Assembly (NCBI GenBank): GCA_016214925.1
Contig: JACRMO010000143.1
Coordinates: 4,376-21,480, forward strand
DNA from: Gammaproteobacteria bacterium
GTDB lineage: Bacteria; Pseudomonadota; Gammaproteobacteria; Thiohalobacterales; Thiohalobacteraceae
Direction: 5' to 3'
Length of the DNA stretch: 17,105 bases
The notes under the pieces were generated by a model. The model saw only the letters and a program-made list of their open reading frames with translations. It did not search any database and was not told the origin of the DNA. Below are positions 8,112-16,420 of this stretch, piece after piece. A program made the translations under genes and the position numbers. Position 1 is the stretch's first letter; every line of letters starts with the position of its first letter.

Positions 8112-8792
8112 TTACAGCACCGGTGTGTGGATCCACCAATGCTTCTCGTTGATGGAATAGACCGGCACGTAATGCACGATCTGGCGGTGATCGACGACTT
8201 GCTGGATCTGGTTGTCCAGAACGAGAATATCGTTGTGGTCATACACCGCCAACACGGCATGGGGCACACGCAGATTGGTGTCCTGCAAGATCACGATGCG
8301 CAGCTGCTCGGGATCGAAACCCAGCCACAGCAGCGAGAACATTTTGGTGAGCGCGTAATCCTCGCAATCGCCGCCATTGTATAGAAACTCCCGCGCGATG
8401 GCCCAATAGTCATCCAGGCCGTAGTTTTCGAGATCGATGATGTAGCGTTTCTCGTTGGCGTAGGCATTGATGCGTTGGAGTTGCTCGTGCAGAGGCAGGC
8501 CGCGGATGCCATTGAGAAACGCCTGCAACTGGCGAAGATGGCAGCGGTTCAGGGTGGCGGCGGTGCAATCGGCCTCGGGTAAGTCCTCGCGGATATGCCG
8601 CTCCAGCACGCGGATCCATTGCGAGAACGACGGCGATTGGTTCTGCTGGGCCTCCTGATAACCGAACAGGCTGGGTGTTGCATGGGCCGGCAGAATGAAC
8701 AGCCATGCCCCCAGCAGGAGCAGCCAGCGTGCCCGGACAAATATCAAGTGTCGGAAGTCAGTCACGGGTATGGGTACACAATCTGTAAGCAT
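8112..8792 (-). CDS. LapG-like periplasmic cysteine protease (transglutaminase-like, BTLCP family)
   Basis: 226 residues with an N-terminal membrane/signal segment (W-L-L-L-L-G-A-W-L-F-I-L-P-A-H-A, about 23-38). The transglutaminase-like protease core has the catalytic triad C143 (N-G-G-D-C-E-D-Y-A), H178 (R-V-P-H-A-V-L) and D193 (L-V-L-D-N-Q). The acidic residues flanking the cysteine (D142, E144) match the calcium site of LapG. In Pseudomonas, LapG cuts surface adhesins at a di-alanine site unless it is held by the c-di-GMP receptor LapD. Here the next gene in the operon encodes a membrane sensor with a dead HD-GYP domain instead of LapD. The start is uncertain: AGGGAG abuts the ATG at 8792, and a GTG at 8765 is the alternative. 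Confidence 0.85.
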   Translation of the reverse strand: MLTDCVPIPVTDFRHLIFVRARWLLLLGAWLFILPAHATPSLFGYQEAQQNQSPSFSQWIRVLERHIREDLPEADCTAATLNRCHLRQLQAFLNGIRGLPLHEQLQRINAYANEKRYIIDLENYGLDDYWAIAREFLYNGGDCEDYALTKMFSLLWLGFDPEQLRIVILQDTNLRVPHAVLAVYDHNDILVLDNQIQQVVDHRQIVHYVPVYSINEKHWWIHTPVL

Positions 8793-8940
8793 CTCCCTAC
8801 AATGCCTAACTGATCCCAGTCATTGTGGGTACCCTGGTAACTGCATACTATGCGGTAAGAATCAAGAAACCAGGTTTGCGACAATGCCATGGAGTGAAGG
8901 AATTCCGCAGCATTACACCTGATATAACGAGGGGGAGTCA
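8793..8940. promoter_or_regulatory. Divergent promoter region between the protease and Slam-like genes
   Basis: This 148-base region must hold promoters for both directions. A weak plus-strand sigma-70 candidate is TTGTGG (8823-8828) and TACTAT (8847-8852) with an 18-base spacer. GCATACTATGC (8843-8853) is a perfect short palindrome over the -10, and it is flanked by a 6-bp inverted repeat (CCTGGT 8833-8838, ACCAGG 8869-8874). The nesting suggests an operator; the regulator is unknown. GGGGGAG (8931-8937) is the ribosome site for the plus-strand gene. Confidence 0.35.
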
Positions 8941-10254
8941 ATGAGAAAGGATCGAATTTCCACGGGGTTGTCCACGCTGTACGCGGCCATGCTGGCCGCC
9001 GCTTTCATGACCGGCGTGGTACCCGTGCAGGCCGCGGAACAGGCCAAAGATGAGGAGGCGTTGTTTGAAGAAGGCATGCAGGCATTGGATGATGATCGCC
9101 TGAAAACGGCGATGAAGGCCTTCCAATCGATCCTCTCCCAGCAGCCCGGTTTGCACCGCGCACGCCTGGAACTGGCGGTCGCCTACTACCGTTCGCTGCA
9201 ATACGCAGAGGCTCGCAAGCTGGCTCAGACGGTGCTCGACGATCCGCAGACCCCGCCGGAAGTACGGGTTACCGTCCTTGCCTTCCTGGCACAGATCCAG
9301 AAAGACGAAGCGGCCATGGCGGTGCGTCATGAGTTCAATCCCTCGATCAGCGCCGGCTTCATGTACGACTCCAATGTGAATGTCGGCCCCAGTAGCGACC
9401 TCGTCGAGGGCAATCCGCAGCTCGTTCTGTTGCCGGGTTCGCAGGCGCAAAGCGACAACGCGCTGGTGCTGGCCGCGGGTCTTGCGCACCGTTTCCAGCC
9501 GGGCAAGACCTACCAGTTTGGCGAGCAGACCGCGTCCTTCCTGTGGCAGAGTCAGGTGAGCCTGTACGACCGCGCCTACAACGACATGGATGACTTCGAT
9601 CTGACTATTCTGACGGGCAGTACCGGTCCGGCCTTGATCGTGTTGAACCACTGGCGTGCCAACTTGGCGCTGAATGTCGACCGCATTTGGTTGGGCGGTA
9701 GCGAACTCGCGGTGTTTACCTCGCTGAACCCCGCCGTGACATGGCAGTTCAACAATGGTGAGTTGACCTGGGATGCCACGGTAACCGATCGCAGCTACGA
9801 CAACGATGCATCGACCCTGCAAGGCGGTGACGGTGGGCGCGAGGGAACCTACGCGGCGACGGGTGTGACCCTGGGTCGGTATTTCAACAATCGCAAGATC
9901 GCCGGGCAGGTGGGCGCCCATGTGCTGGATTTCAGTGCGGACGAAGATCGCTACGGCAATAATGGTTACGAATTGCTGGCCGGTGTGATCGTCAAGGCCT
10001 GGCCGAACGGTACCGTCTTCGCGCGAGCCAATTACCGCGATGTCGAATACGACGCCATCGATCCCGGTTTCGCCGAGGCGCGCGACGAGCAGGAAGAACG
10101 TTTCAGCGCAGGCTTCCAGCACGACATCAAGGCGGGTTACCTGGAGAAATGGACGGTCAACGGCGGTATTCAATATACAGACAATAAATCCAACATCTCG
10201 ATTTACGAATACGACCGGCGCCAGATCACGCTCAATCTGGGTCGGACATTCTGA
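8941..10254 (+). CDS. Slam-like outer-membrane protein (TPR plus beta-barrel, DUF560 type)
   Basis: 437 residues. A signal peptide ends near A-A-E (about 31-33). TPR-like helices follow (about 38-115: A-L-D-D-D-R-L-K-T-A-M-K-A-F, R-A-R-L-E-L-A-V-A-Y-Y-R). The rest is a beta-barrel of alternating aromatic strands ending in L-G-R-T-F, an outer-membrane C-terminal signature with final Phe. The barrel opens with G-F-M-Y-D-S-N-V-N-V-G-P, the Y-D-S-N-V-N signature of the surface lipoprotein assembly modifier (Slam) family. Slams move TbpB-like proteins across the outer membrane. The gene 229 bases downstream encodes a secreted protein with such a C-terminal barrel, which strengthens the call. A generic TPR porin is the alternative. 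Confidence 0.75.
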   Translation: MRKDRISTGLSTLYAAMLAAAFMTGVVPVQAAEQAKDEEALFEEGMQALDDDRLKTAMKAFQSILSQQPGLHRARLELAVAYYRSLQYAEARKLAQTVLDDPQTPPEVRVTVLAFLAQIQKDEAAMAVRHEFNPSISAGFMYDSNVNVGPSSDLVEGNPQLVLLPGSQAQSDNALVLAAGLAHRFQPGKTYQFGEQTASFLWQSQVSLYDRAYNDMDDFDLTILTGSTGPALIVLNHWRANLALNVDRIWLGGSELAVFTSLNPAVTWQFNNGELTWDATVTDRSYDNDASTLQGGDGGREGTYAATGVTLGRYFNNRKIAGQVGAHVLDFSADEDRYGNNGYELLAGVIVKAWPNGTVFARANYRDVEYDAIDPGFAEARDEQEERFSAGFQHDIKAGYLEKWTVNGGIQYTDNKSNISIYEYDRRQITLNLGRTF

Positions 10255-10434
10255 CAGCGGAGTATGGGTGAGCAAACGATTGCCAGGCACGGCGATCGTC
10301 ATCCAGGGATACCGGCAGGGACGCGCGGATCGTGATTCGGTGCACGTGACCGGGTCGCATCCGCCGCCGGGGTAGGACGCAAACGACGATGGGATTTTAA
10401 TCAAGAACTCAAACAGACCTTGCCAGGGCTTCCC

Positions 10435-10460
10435 GGAACCGCGTTTCGGAGGCTTTCGAG
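10435..10460 (+). promoter_or_regulatory. Possible ECF-type promoter for the secreted partner gene
   Basis: GGAACC (10435-10440), 16 bases, then CGAG (10457-10460) resembles ECF-sigma elements, but it would place the start point very near the ribosome site GGAGGT (10473-10478). The rest of the 229-base gap (10255-10483) shows no gene or clear terminator. Weak evidence. Confidence 0.2.
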
Positions 10461-10483
10461 AAGGGGCAACCCGGAGGTGTAGC

Positions 10484-11800
10484 ATGAGATTTTCCAAGAG
10501 TGTTCTCGCGATCAGCATTGCGTTGGCTGTGTCGGGTGTCGCCGGTGCGGCAACCAAATCGAACGAAGATGATTCAGTCCATGAGTGGGGCCGTTGGGCC
10601 GTGCTGATGCCGGCCGCGGGCCCGGAAGCGGGGCCTGATGTCGCCGTGATCCCCGCGGGCAACGATCTGGGCTCCTGCGAGTCGTCGGAAAACTGCCCCA
10701 AGATAGTCAGTAATTCAGTAGAGCCACCGCAACCCCCGCCGCCACCGCCGCCGCCGGTTGTCGAGGGGCATTGCCAAGCAGGTGCGTCCTGTGGCTATGC
10801 GACTTACGAGTACAGCTACAGCACATATAACTCCGGCGGCTATGGCGAAGACAGTTCCACATCGGGCCACGGCGCGCGCGTCCCTGCCAATATCGATCTG
10901 AATGTGCAATTCACGCAGGTGGAGGAGGTGCAGGCCGCTGCCATTGACACGCCGCCCGCGGACAACGGCGATCAGGCTGCGACCGCTGATTTCACCGTCG
11001 ACCCGACCGAGCCGCACGACAACTATCCGCCCGTGACCGATCATACGGAAGGCTCGGTCACTGATAACGGTGACGGCACCCTGCAGTGGGACACGTCCAG
11101 CTATACCTACAGCAATACCGGTCCGGATGGCGGTGAGGGCAGCAGCAGCACCAACGCCGGAATCAATGGTGGCATGGCTCCCGCATTGACCGAGGACACC
11201 GCGGCCGGTGACTGGTATGACGGCGCCGAGGGCTATGGCTACAACTACAACGATGGTTACAGTTACTACAGCGAATCGTCCAGAAGCCAAGGAAACTACG
11301 TGGCCGGTACCGCCACCAACATGGCTTTCCTGGACAGTCTGAACGCCGGCAATGTCCAGGCGGACTACACTGGTTTCGCGATGCAGAGCGGCGTGCCGGT
11401 GGCGATTCATGTCAATTTCGGCAATGACACCTGGCGCGGTGCCTGGAATAATGGCCAGGATGGATCCGTCAGCGTCGATACGGACGAGAACGGTGTCAAA
11501 CACGTGGAAGGCCAGGTCGGTTTCCGTGCTAGTGGCTATCTCAGTGGCCCCAACATCGTGTCCAATCGGTTGAGCGCGGATGACGCCACTAAGGTGACCG
11601 GCAGAGTCGATGGCAGCTTCTTCGGCTCGCATGCGCAGGTGCTGGGCGGTGTCGGCGACATTACCAAGACGGTCACGGCGAACACGGTCCACGAGGGTGG
11701 TACGACGTACAATGCCGCACGCAATGCCGATGTCTTCGTCACGGTCGAGAAATCCATCGCGGACCAGCACAATAATATCTTCCGCAACCGCGCGGATTGA
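10484..11800 (+). CDS. Secreted Slam-cargo-like protein with C-terminal TbpB/hemophilin-type barrel
   Basis: 438 residues. A standard signal peptide (1-22) carries no lipobox, so the product is soluble or surface-bound rather than a lipoprotein. The N-terminal block holds D-D-S-V-H-E-W-G-R-W-A-V-L-M-P-A-A-G (29-46) and N-D-L-G-S-C-E-S-S-E-N-C-P; the same block recurs in the partial gene at the right edge. A run of eight prolines follows, then a Tyr/Gly/Ser-rich low-complexity middle (about 100-270). The last 150 residues look like the 8-strand barrel of TbpB-like Slam substrates: A-D-Y-T-G-F, A-I-H-V-N-F-G, V-T-G-R-V-D-G-S-F-F-G-S-H-A-Q-V-L-G-G-V. The upstream Slam-like gene is the likely exporter. 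P-A-A-G (43-46) resembles a LapG cleavage site. The ligand is unknown. Confidence 0.75.
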   Translation: MRFSKSVLAISIALAVSGVAGAATKSNEDDSVHEWGRWAVLMPAAGPEAGPDVAVIPAGNDLGSCESSENCPKIVSNSVEPPQPPPPPPPPVVEGHCQAGASCGYATYEYSYSTYNSGGYGEDSSTSGHGARVPANIDLNVQFTQVEEVQAAAIDTPPADNGDQAATADFTVDPTEPHDNYPPVTDHTEGSVTDNGDGTLQWDTSSYTYSNTGPDGGEGSSSTNAGINGGMAPALTEDTAAGDWYDGAEGYGYNYNDGYSYYSESSRSQGNYVAGTATNMAFLDSLNAGNVQADYTGFAMQSGVPVAIHVNFGNDTWRGAWNNGQDGSVSVDTDENGVKHVEGQVGFRASGYLSGPNIVSNRLSADDATKVTGRVDGSFFGSHAQVLGGVGDITKTVTANTVHEGGTTYNAARNADVFVTVEKSIADQHNNIFRNRAD

Positions 11801-11824
11801 TCGGGCCGTAGTGTAGTCGGCGAC

Positions 11825-11854
11825 AAAGGCACCCTTCGGGATGCCTTTTTCTTT
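11825..11854 (+). terminator. Rho-independent terminator after the secreted protein gene
   Basis: The stem 11825-11834 pairs with 11838-11848 (one bulge, TTC loop) and is followed by a T-rich run to 11854. It is a classic intrinsic terminator, 24 bases after the stop, and closes the Slam/cargo unit. Confidence 0.85.
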
Positions 11855-11881
11855 GGGGCGCGGGCCGCGTAACATGCGGCT

Positions 11882-13291
11882 ATGCACACCGATACTCCTG
11901 TCATTCCCTATTCCATTGTGCCGGGCATCACTTGGCCGGCCTTGTCGGATACACGGGCCGTCAATCTGCTTGCGCTGTTGCAGCAGTTCGATCAATCCCA
12001 ATGGTGGCCGCTTGAGCTGCTCCGCGAGCGCCAGATGCAACAGGCGCAGCGGCTGCTATTGCACGCGGGTCAATCAAGTCCAGGTTATCGGGAGCGGTTG
12101 ACGCGCGTGGGCCTGCCGGCGGATGGGCGCATCGCGGCGGAGGATTGGTCGCGCGTGCCGATGCTGTTGCGCGCGGAATTGCAGGCCGGTTATGCCGCGC
12201 TACGCAGCACAGCGTTACCGAGCGATCACGGCAGCGTACAGGAAGATCATACCTCCGGTTCCACCGGTCGGCCGGTACGCTTTGCCAAAACGGCACTAAC
12301 GGATCTGTTCTGGCGGGCCTTTACCCTGCGCGATCATCTGTGGCATGGCCGCGATTTCACGCAACGTCTGGCGGTGATCCGTGCCTGCGACGCCGGGCAG
12401 GCATTGCCACCCGACGGACGGCATTACAGCGGTTGGGGTGGCGCGACCGATGGCATCTACCCGACGGGACCGGCCAGCCTGCTGAATATCGAGACCGACA
12501 TCGAGCAGCAATTCGACTGGTTATTGCGCCAGGATGCGGACTATCTGCTGACTTATCCGACCAATCTGCGCGCGCTGGTGCAACTGAGTGCGCAACGCGG
12601 CGTGCGCCCCACACGGCTGCGTGAGGTGCGCACGGCCAGCGAGAGTCTGGATACGGATCTGCGCGCACTGATGCAGTCGATTTGGAACGTGCCACTAATC
12701 GACATGTACACAACCCGCGAGGCGGGCTACATCGCGCTGCAATGTCCACAACACGCGCATTACCATGTCATGGCCGAAGGCGTGTTGGTCGAAATATTGA
12801 ATGCGGATAATCAAGCCTGCGTGCCGGGAGAGATCGGTCGCGTCGTGGTGACCGTCCTGCATAACTTTGCCTTGCCGCTGATCCGCTACGAGATCGGCGA
12901 CTATGCCGAGGTCGGCGCGCCGTGTCCCTGCGGGCGTGGCCTGCCGGTGTTGACGCGTATCCTCGGGCGCAGCCGCAATATGCTGACATTCCCGGATGGC
13001 AGTCGCCATTGGCCGCGTTTCGGCTATTCGGGATTCGCCGACATCGCGCCGATCCGTCAATTGCAATTGGTCCAGCATAGCGTCGAGGAGATCGAAGCAC
13101 GTCTGGTGGTCGATGCGGCGTTGAACGTTGAGCAGGAGGTGCGCTTCACTGCGCATTTGCAGACCGCGCTGGGCCATCCCTTTCGCATCCGTTTCACGTA
13201 TCTGGACAGCATCCCACGCAGTGCCAATGGCAAATACGAGGATGTACTGTCGTTGATCGACGTGGATTCCGTGATGGGGAACACCGGGTGA
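11882..13291 (+). CDS. PaaK/CapK-like adenylate-forming enzyme (phenylacetate-CoA ligase family)
   Basis: 469 residues, close to the family norm. Motifs in order: the ATP P-loop H-T-S-G-S-T-G-R-P, the Y-T-T-R-E-A-G-Y substrate/adenylate segment, G-E-I-G-R-V-V-V-T, the R-Y-E-I-G-D-Y adenylate motif, the C-P-C-G-R pair, G-R-S-R-N-M-L hinge and the C-terminal I-P-R-S-A-N-G-K-Y lysine motif. It should activate a carboxylic acid as an acyl-adenylate, possibly for CoA transfer. The substrate is unknown; family members of this type often sit in surface-polymer or natural-product clusters. No good ribosome site precedes ATG 11882, which follows a terminator by under 30 bases. Its stop overlaps the next gene by four bases (GTGA), so they form an operon. 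Confidence 0.85.
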   Translation: MHTDTPVIPYSIVPGITWPALSDTRAVNLLALLQQFDQSQWWPLELLRERQMQQAQRLLLHAGQSSPGYRERLTRVGLPADGRIAAEDWSRVPMLLRAELQAGYAALRSTALPSDHGSVQEDHTSGSTGRPVRFAKTALTDLFWRAFTLRDHLWHGRDFTQRLAVIRACDAGQALPPDGRHYSGWGGATDGIYPTGPASLLNIETDIEQQFDWLLRQDADYLLTYPTNLRALVQLSAQRGVRPTRLREVRTASESLDTDLRALMQSIWNVPLIDMYTTREAGYIALQCPQHAHYHVMAEGVLVEILNADNQACVPGEIGRVVVTVLHNFALPLIRYEIGDYAEVGAPCPCGRGLPVLTRILGRSRNMLTFPDGSRHWPRFGYSGFADIAPIRQLQLVQHSVEEIEARLVVDAALNVEQEVRFTAHLQTALGHPFRIRFTYLDSIPRSANGKYEDVLSLIDVDSVMGNTG

Positions 13292-14560
13292 CGCGCATAG
13301 ATCAACAGATACCGCGTTCGGTCGTGAACGGTATCGGCTGGCCGGCGCTACCCGATGCCAACGCGGCTGGCATGCTGGCACTGCAACAGCAGCTGGCGCA
13401 ATCGCAATGGTGGTCGCCGGAGATCGTATGCACGCAACAACAGACACAGCTCATGCAGGTACTGGCGCACGCGCTGGATACTATTCCGGCGTATGCGCAA
13501 CGCTTCCAGATGGCGGGTCTAGAGCCACGCGTTCCAGCGTTGCTGGAGGCTTGGCTGGACATCCCGATACTCAAACGCAGCGAATTGCGCATGGCCGGCG
13601 AAACTTTCATGAGCCAGCGTATCCCACCGGAGCATGGAAAATTGTCGAAGGTGCAAACATCGGGCTCCACGGGTACGCCGATAACAGCCTATGGCACCCG
13701 AGTCACCGCGCTGTTCTGGCGTGCATTCACGCTGCGCGAGCATCTTTGGCAATGCCGCGATCTCAGTGGCCGTTTCGCGGCTATTCGTCCGGAAGGTACG
13801 TTACTGCCAGGACGTGGTCAGCGAGCACATGGTTGGGGGCCGGCGACCGATGTTGTCTACGCGAGCGGCGAGAGTTTTACGCTCAGTTCGCGTACCGATA
13901 TTCCGACGCAAGCAGCTTGGCTTCAAGAGGTGCGTCCGGATTATCTATTGTCGCTGCCGTCCAATCTGATCGCCCTGGCGCGCCATTGCCGGGAACGCGG
14001 TATCGCATTGCCTAATCTGCGCGAGGTGCGCAGTTATGGTGAAGTTGCCGGCGATGAGCTGCGACAGCTGTGTCGCGCGGTTTGGGGTGTTGAGGTCAAA
14101 GATATGTATTCGGCGCAAGAGGTGGGTTATATGGCGCTGCAATGCCCGGAGCATGCGCATTATCATGTCATGTCCGAAGGTGTGCGTCTCGAAGTGCTCG
14201 ATGCCGCTGGGCGTCAGTGCGCGCCGGGCGAGCGTATTGGGACGGCATCGCAATATGCTGACGTTCCCGGACGGACGTCAGGCCTATCCGAGTTTTCCAG
14301 CCGAGCTTTGGGACGCTATTGCGCCGATCCAACAATTGCAATTGGTGCAGACCAAACTTACGCATATCGAGGCGCGTCTGGTGGTTGCGCGGCCGTTGAC
14401 GACGCACGAAGGGAAGGTCTTCGTATCCCGATTACAGGCACGTCTTGGCTATCCGTTCGTCATCGAGTTGCATGCCGTGGAAAATATTCCGCGCTCGGCG
14501 GGCGGCAAGTACGAAGATTTTATCTCCGAAGTCGAAAATACCAGAGGCACAGGCGCATGA
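13288..14560 (+). pseudogene. Second PaaK/CapK-like gene, broken by an internal deletion
   Basis: A tandem paralogue of the preceding gene, starting at GTG 13288. It shares W-P-A-L-P-D, S-Q-W-W, T-S-G-S-T-G-T-P, L-F-W-R-A-F-T-L-R-E-H-L-W and A-H-Y-H-V-M-S-E-G. After Q-C-A-P-G-E (to 14232) about 125 bases are missing compared with its neighbour, which removes the R-Y-E-I-G-D adenylate motif and the C-x-C-G-R pair and shifts the frame. Homology resumes in another frame at V-L-G-R-H-R-N-M-L-T-F-P-D-G (from 14234) and continues to I-P-R-S-A-G-G-K-Y-E-D-F and a TGA at 14558-14560. Restoring 125 bases gives exactly 466 codons, close to the paralogue's 470. The product cannot be a working ligase. 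Confidence 0.82.
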
Positions 14561-15409
14561 GCCGTATTCTGTGTGTTTGGGAATTGGGCGGTGGTTATGG
14601 CCATATCGCCGCGCTGGCGCCGTTGGCACAGGCATTGCGCGTGCGTGGACACGAAGTGACGCTGGTGCTCAAGGATCTGTTCTATGCCGAAGCTATCCTT
14701 GGCACGACCGGGCTGGATTATGTGCAGGCGCCGGTGTGGTAGCATCCACCGTGCGATCTGCCGAACCCGGTGAATTACGCCGAGATACTGTTCCATGTCG
14801 GCTATCTCAATGCGGCCAATCTGCTCGGATTGGTAAAGGCCTGGCGGCGATTGTATCGCGCGCTGAATCCCGATCTCATCTTGGTCGATCATGCGCCGCC
14901 GGCGTTGCTGGCCGCACGCGTTCGCCTATCTCAAACCGCAGTTCCGGGATTTCGCGGCGTTGATCGCGGCGTTGCGTGCATTGCCGTGTCGGGCGCTGAT
15001 CCACGCGCCCAGTTTGGCTGAACCGGAGCGCGCCCGTTTAAGTGGTCCGCAGCTGCGATTCTCGGAAACACCGGTGCGCATGATCGAGGTCGCGACGCAC
15101 AGCGATCTGGCGATCTGTCATGCCGGCCATGGCAGCGTGGCCGCACTGCTGTTGGGTGGGTGTCCGCTACTGTTGCTACCGATGCAGCCGGAACAGGCGC
15201 TGGTGGCGCGCCGTATGGAAGCGCTGGGCGCGGGGCGTGCGGTGTATCCGGATCAAGCGCCGCCCGATTATGCGCAACTTGTGAGCATGCTGTTGGCGGA
15301 TGTGTCGTTGCGCGCGGCCGCGACTGCGTTTGCGGCGCGTCACGCGGATTTCGATGAGGCACGGCAGTTCGCGCGGGTGACGGAGTGTTGCGAAGCGCTG
15401 TTATCCTGA
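14557..15409 (+). pseudogene. GT-B glycosyltransferase gene with a nonsense codon and internal deletion
   Basis: Starts at ATG 14557, overlapping the previous stop (ATGA). The N-terminal domain has L-G-G-G-Y-G-H-I-A-A-L-A-P-L, the G-x-G-H loop of UGT/MGT-type transferases. An in-frame TAG at 14740-14742 interrupts it after A-P-V-W. The same frame continues to L-I-L-V-D-H-A-P-P-A-L-L-A-A. Near 14910-14925 the frame changes and reads F-A-Y-L-K-P, A-L-I-H-A-P and the nucleotide-sugar motif C-H-A-G-H-G-S-V-A-A-L-L-L-G-G-C-P with P-E-Q. Coding length is about 284 codons against roughly 400 in the family, so about 110-130 residues are missing at the junction. It converges on the next gene with a 9-base overlap. 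It would have transferred a sugar to an unknown acceptor. Confidence 0.78.
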
Positions 15410-16420
15410 TGCCGTCTCGCACGGTGCTGTCTGCAAACGTTCGAGCAGATATGCGATGGTGAGATTATCGAACAAGGCCGAGCCGGTCGAAACGAACGCT
15501 CTGCGATTCGTCGAGCGCTGTGCGTCCGGTGAACGGAGCAAGCTGAATATGTCCGTCAACTGCGCGCTGTCCAACAATCCGGCATCCACCCAGCGGCGCA
15601 GATCGCCGAAACGCGCGCTGTCCTGCGTGTCGACATAAATCCTCACGGCTGCGGCCCAGGCATCATCGAGCTCGCGCTGATCGTCGGTATCGGCGCCCAG
15701 GCTGATGACCAATGTCGCGCGGGTGTCCTGCGGCGAGACGATGGGTTCCCGTGCCGTGGTGGCCAGTATCAGCGTGTCGCCCGCGCACGTTGTCGCCAGG
15801 TCCGTGGCCGCGACATCGATATCGGGATACAGCTCGCGCAGCAGCTCTGCGGCGGTTCTGGCGCGTTGGCTGTCGCGATCACAGAAACGGAGTTCGCGTG
15901 GTGGTTGCGTTGCGCAGGCATAAACTGCCGCATACCAACCGACGCGACCGGCACCGACAATACCAATCGAACCGGCCGGCGGCGCCAGCAATGTGCGGGC
16001 CAGCGCCGCGCATACGCCGGTGCGTGCGGACGACAACAGGCAGGCCTCGAAGGTGTGGGTGACGAAATTCTCGCGCGGGTGCAGCGCGAAGGCGCGGCCG
16101 ACGGTGATCTGGTCGGGAACTACGTGCTGAATGAGGTTGGTCCCGACGAGCTTGACGGTTTTGGTGACGGTGTCAGGGCCGCGCGTCACGCAGGGCATGA
16201 CCCGAAAATCACCGCTACGCTGCGGATCGGTGAACAGTTGTTTCGGGGGCAATTCCAGGTCCAGAGCACCGCTAGCCAGTGCCTCCAGGCGGGTACGCAT
16301 GAAGGCCAAGTAATCCGCCGGGCGGTCGCTCAGCAAGGCGTGAACCTCCCGCTCCGAGACATGGCGATGGGGTTCCGGCGAGAGTCGGAGGAACTCGATG
16401 ACGCGGGAGGAGGGATGCAT
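15401..16420 (-). CDS. Ornithine cyclodeaminase / mu-crystallin family protein
   Basis: 339 residues from ATG 16418-16420, matching the usual 330-350. A GTG at 16531 would add 37 residues of doubtful homology. Signature parts: K-T-V-K-L-V-G-T-N (substrate lysine region), L-S-S-A-R-T-G-V (the A-R-T of the family), the Rossmann loop G-I-V-G-A-G-R-V-G-W-Y (NAD(P) binding) and I-S-L-G-A-D-T-D-D-Q-R-E-L-D. Members are NAD-dependent deaminating cyclases, amino-acid or opine dehydrogenases (including SbnB-like enzymes), or ketimine reductases; the sequence alone does not choose. It faces the glycosyltransferase remnant and may belong to the same pathway or be unrelated. No strong ribosome site is seen before either start. 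Confidence 0.85.
   Translation of the reverse strand: MHPSSRVIEFLRLSPEPHRHVSEREVHALLSDRPADYLAFMRTRLEALASGALDLELPPKQLFTDPQRSGDFRVMPCVTRGPDTVTKTVKLVGTNLIQHVVPDQITVGRAFALHPRENFVTHTFEACLLSSARTGVCAALARTLLAPPAGSIGIVGAGRVGWYAAVYACATQPPRELRFCDRDSQRARTAAELLRELYPDIDVAATDLATTCAGDTLILATTAREPIVSPQDTRATLVISLGADTDDQRELDDAWAAAVRIYVDTQDSARFGDLRRWVDAGLLDSAQLTDIFSLLRSPDAQRSTNRRAFVSTGSALFDNLTIAYLLERLQTAPCETASG

Noticed and set aside
8938..10701. A 587-codon open frame on the minus strand
   Set aside because: It is the antisense of the Slam-like gene and the start of its cargo gene. The plus strand has signal peptide, TPR, barrel and ribosome sites; the antisense product has no recognisable fold.
10727..10757. 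CCG/CCA-rich tandem triplets as a possible variable DNA repeat
   Set aside because: They encode the polyproline run with mixed codons. The tract is short and imperfect, so phase variation is not supported.
10715..12040. A 441-codon minus-strand frame rich in Ile/Val/Ala/Gly
   Set aside because: It is the shadow of the secreted-protein gene and crosses its strong plus-strand terminator; its low-complexity content mirrors the antisense of the Gly/Tyr/Ser-rich region.
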